Source: Candidatus Parvarchaeota archaeon UBA446
Lineage (GTDB): Archaea; Nanobdellota; Nanobdellia; Parvarchaeales; Parvarchaeaceae
DNA: 6,020 nucleotides
Assembly (NCBI GenBank): GCA_002503215.1
Contig: DARG01000038.1
Span: 1 to 6,020 of the forward strand
Reading direction: 5' to 3'
This document shows positions 5,558-6,020 of the stretch, piece after piece. Below the pieces are notes generated by a model. That model made no database searches and was not told the DNA's origin. It saw nothing but the letters and a program-made list of their open reading frames with translations. Positions within the stretch are counted from its first letter, which is position 1, and every line of letters begins with the position of its first letter. The position numbers and the translations under genes were made by a program.

Positions 5558-6003
5558 TCCTTGATTTTATAGATACTTAATCTAGCGTCCCTAAGTGACT
5601 TACGCTCTTCTATTAATCCCTTCTTTTTTAGGTAATATATTCCATGTCTGACCGTTCTTATCTGCAAAGAAGAAATGTTTATTATATCTTTTTGGGTCAA
5701 AGGCCCTTCATACTGCAGAAGTTTTAGTATGAACTTTGCAGAAGGGGGTGCGTCATCTACGTTAGGCAGAATCATCAATTCCCGCGTTTTCATCTTTTCT
5801 ATAGGAGTCCTTTTTATCTCGTTTATTGTAATGAAGTTCGCTGGCAGGTCATACCTATGGACAGTTATCTTCTTACCTTTGAAGGGATATCGGAACCTGC
5901 CGTCGCATATTATTTCCAGTCCATTCTTGGAATTAATATTGCTGATTGTTATAGTGGAATTCCCTCCGACTATAACTGTTTTGTTCCTTTGCATGGAAGA
6001 CAT
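5554..6003 (-). CDS. Winged helix-turn-helix protein with an unrecognised N-terminal domain
   Basis: A putative DNA-binding protein of 149 residues from the ATG at 6003. Residues 86-149 form a clear winged helix: PPSAKFILKLLQYEGPL is helix 1 and the turn, TQKDIINIS is helix 2, LQIRTVRHGIYYLKKKGLI is the recognition helix and following segment, and the wing ends in SLRDARLSIYKI. The blocks EGPLTQK, RTVR and GLIEER with DAR are typical of small archaeal MarR-like wHTH proteins. Residues 1-80 look rich in short beta strands (KTVIVGG, STITISNI, GLEIICDG, KKITVHRYDLP, FITINEI) and match no family I recognise. The frame stays open from 6003 to the right edge (upstream codons read I-E-I-T-P), and no Shine-Dalgarno or TATA box is visible inside the window, so the real start may lie outside; an ATG at 5994 is another option. 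It is convergent with pncB, so it is not in the NAD operon. A role as regulator of that cluster is only a guess from proximity. Confidence 0.75.
   Translation of the reverse strand: MSSMQRNKTVIVGGNSTITISNINSKNGLEIICDGRFRYPFKGKKITVHRYDLPANFITINEIKRTPIEKMKTRELMILPNVDDAPPSAKFILKLLQYEGPLTQKDIINISSLQIRTVRHGIYYLKKKGLIEERKSLRDARLSIYKIKD
5621..5629 (+). terminator. Possible oligo-T terminator of pncB inside the wHTH gene
   Basis: TTCTTTTTT lies about 65 nt beyond the pncB stop and is the first run of six T on that strand. It is antisense to a KKK stretch of the winged-helix protein, so it may be only a coding effect. No GC-rich hairpin precedes it. Confidence 0.22.
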
Positions 6004-6020
6004 GGGAGTAATCTCTATTA

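Noticed and set aside
1..6020. tRNA, rRNA, CRISPR arrays, insertion sequences or attachment sites
   Set aside because: The window is almost fully coding. The two spacers (79 and 137 nt) contain no tRNA-like folds, spaced repeats or terminal inverted repeats that I can see, and positions 1-22 hold nothing recognisable.

Overview
The window reads as a compact stretch of archaeal chromosome that is moderately AT-rich. Three things point to archaea. TATA-like boxes sit about 25-27 nt upstream of the ATGs of three genes, as expected for leaderless archaeal transcripts. Codon use is rich in ATA for Ile and AGG/AGA for Arg. The last gene carries a winged-helix domain of a kind common in archaeal regulators. 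Gene packing is very tight (0 nt, overlapping stops, ATGA overlap). A small-genome lineage such as ARMAN/DPANN or a Thermoplasmata relative would fit, but the window contains no taxonomic marker and this placement is inference.

Layout from left to right: a DsrE-like small protein (-); divergent from it a lysine 6-aminotransferase (lat, +); then a three-gene minus-strand operon that reads pncA -> nadE -> NAD kinase; divergent from that pncB (+); and finally a winged-helix protein (-) that may run off the right edge. The two intergenic regions of any size are both divergent promoter regions: 344-422 (DsrE/lat) and 4002-4138 (pncA/pncB). The convergent pairs lat/NAD kinase and pncB/winged-helix have no spacer at all.

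The core is an NAD(P) salvage cluster. Nicotinamidase (PncA) makes nicotinate, nicotinate phosphoribosyltransferase (PncB) makes NaMN, ammonia-dependent NAD synthetase (NadE) amidates NaAD to NAD, and NAD kinase makes NADP. The adenylyltransferase joining NaMN to NaAD is not in the window and must lie elsewhere. The pncA/pncB promoter region holds a 30-nt imperfect palindrome at 4051-4080 that abuts the likely pncA TATA box. It is the best candidate for a control site of the whole pathway.

Nothing here is a clear new system. The observations most worth pursuing are the palindrome, an apparently complete Lat with all expected active-site residues in an archaeal setting, and the winged-helix protein with an unrecognised N-terminal domain.
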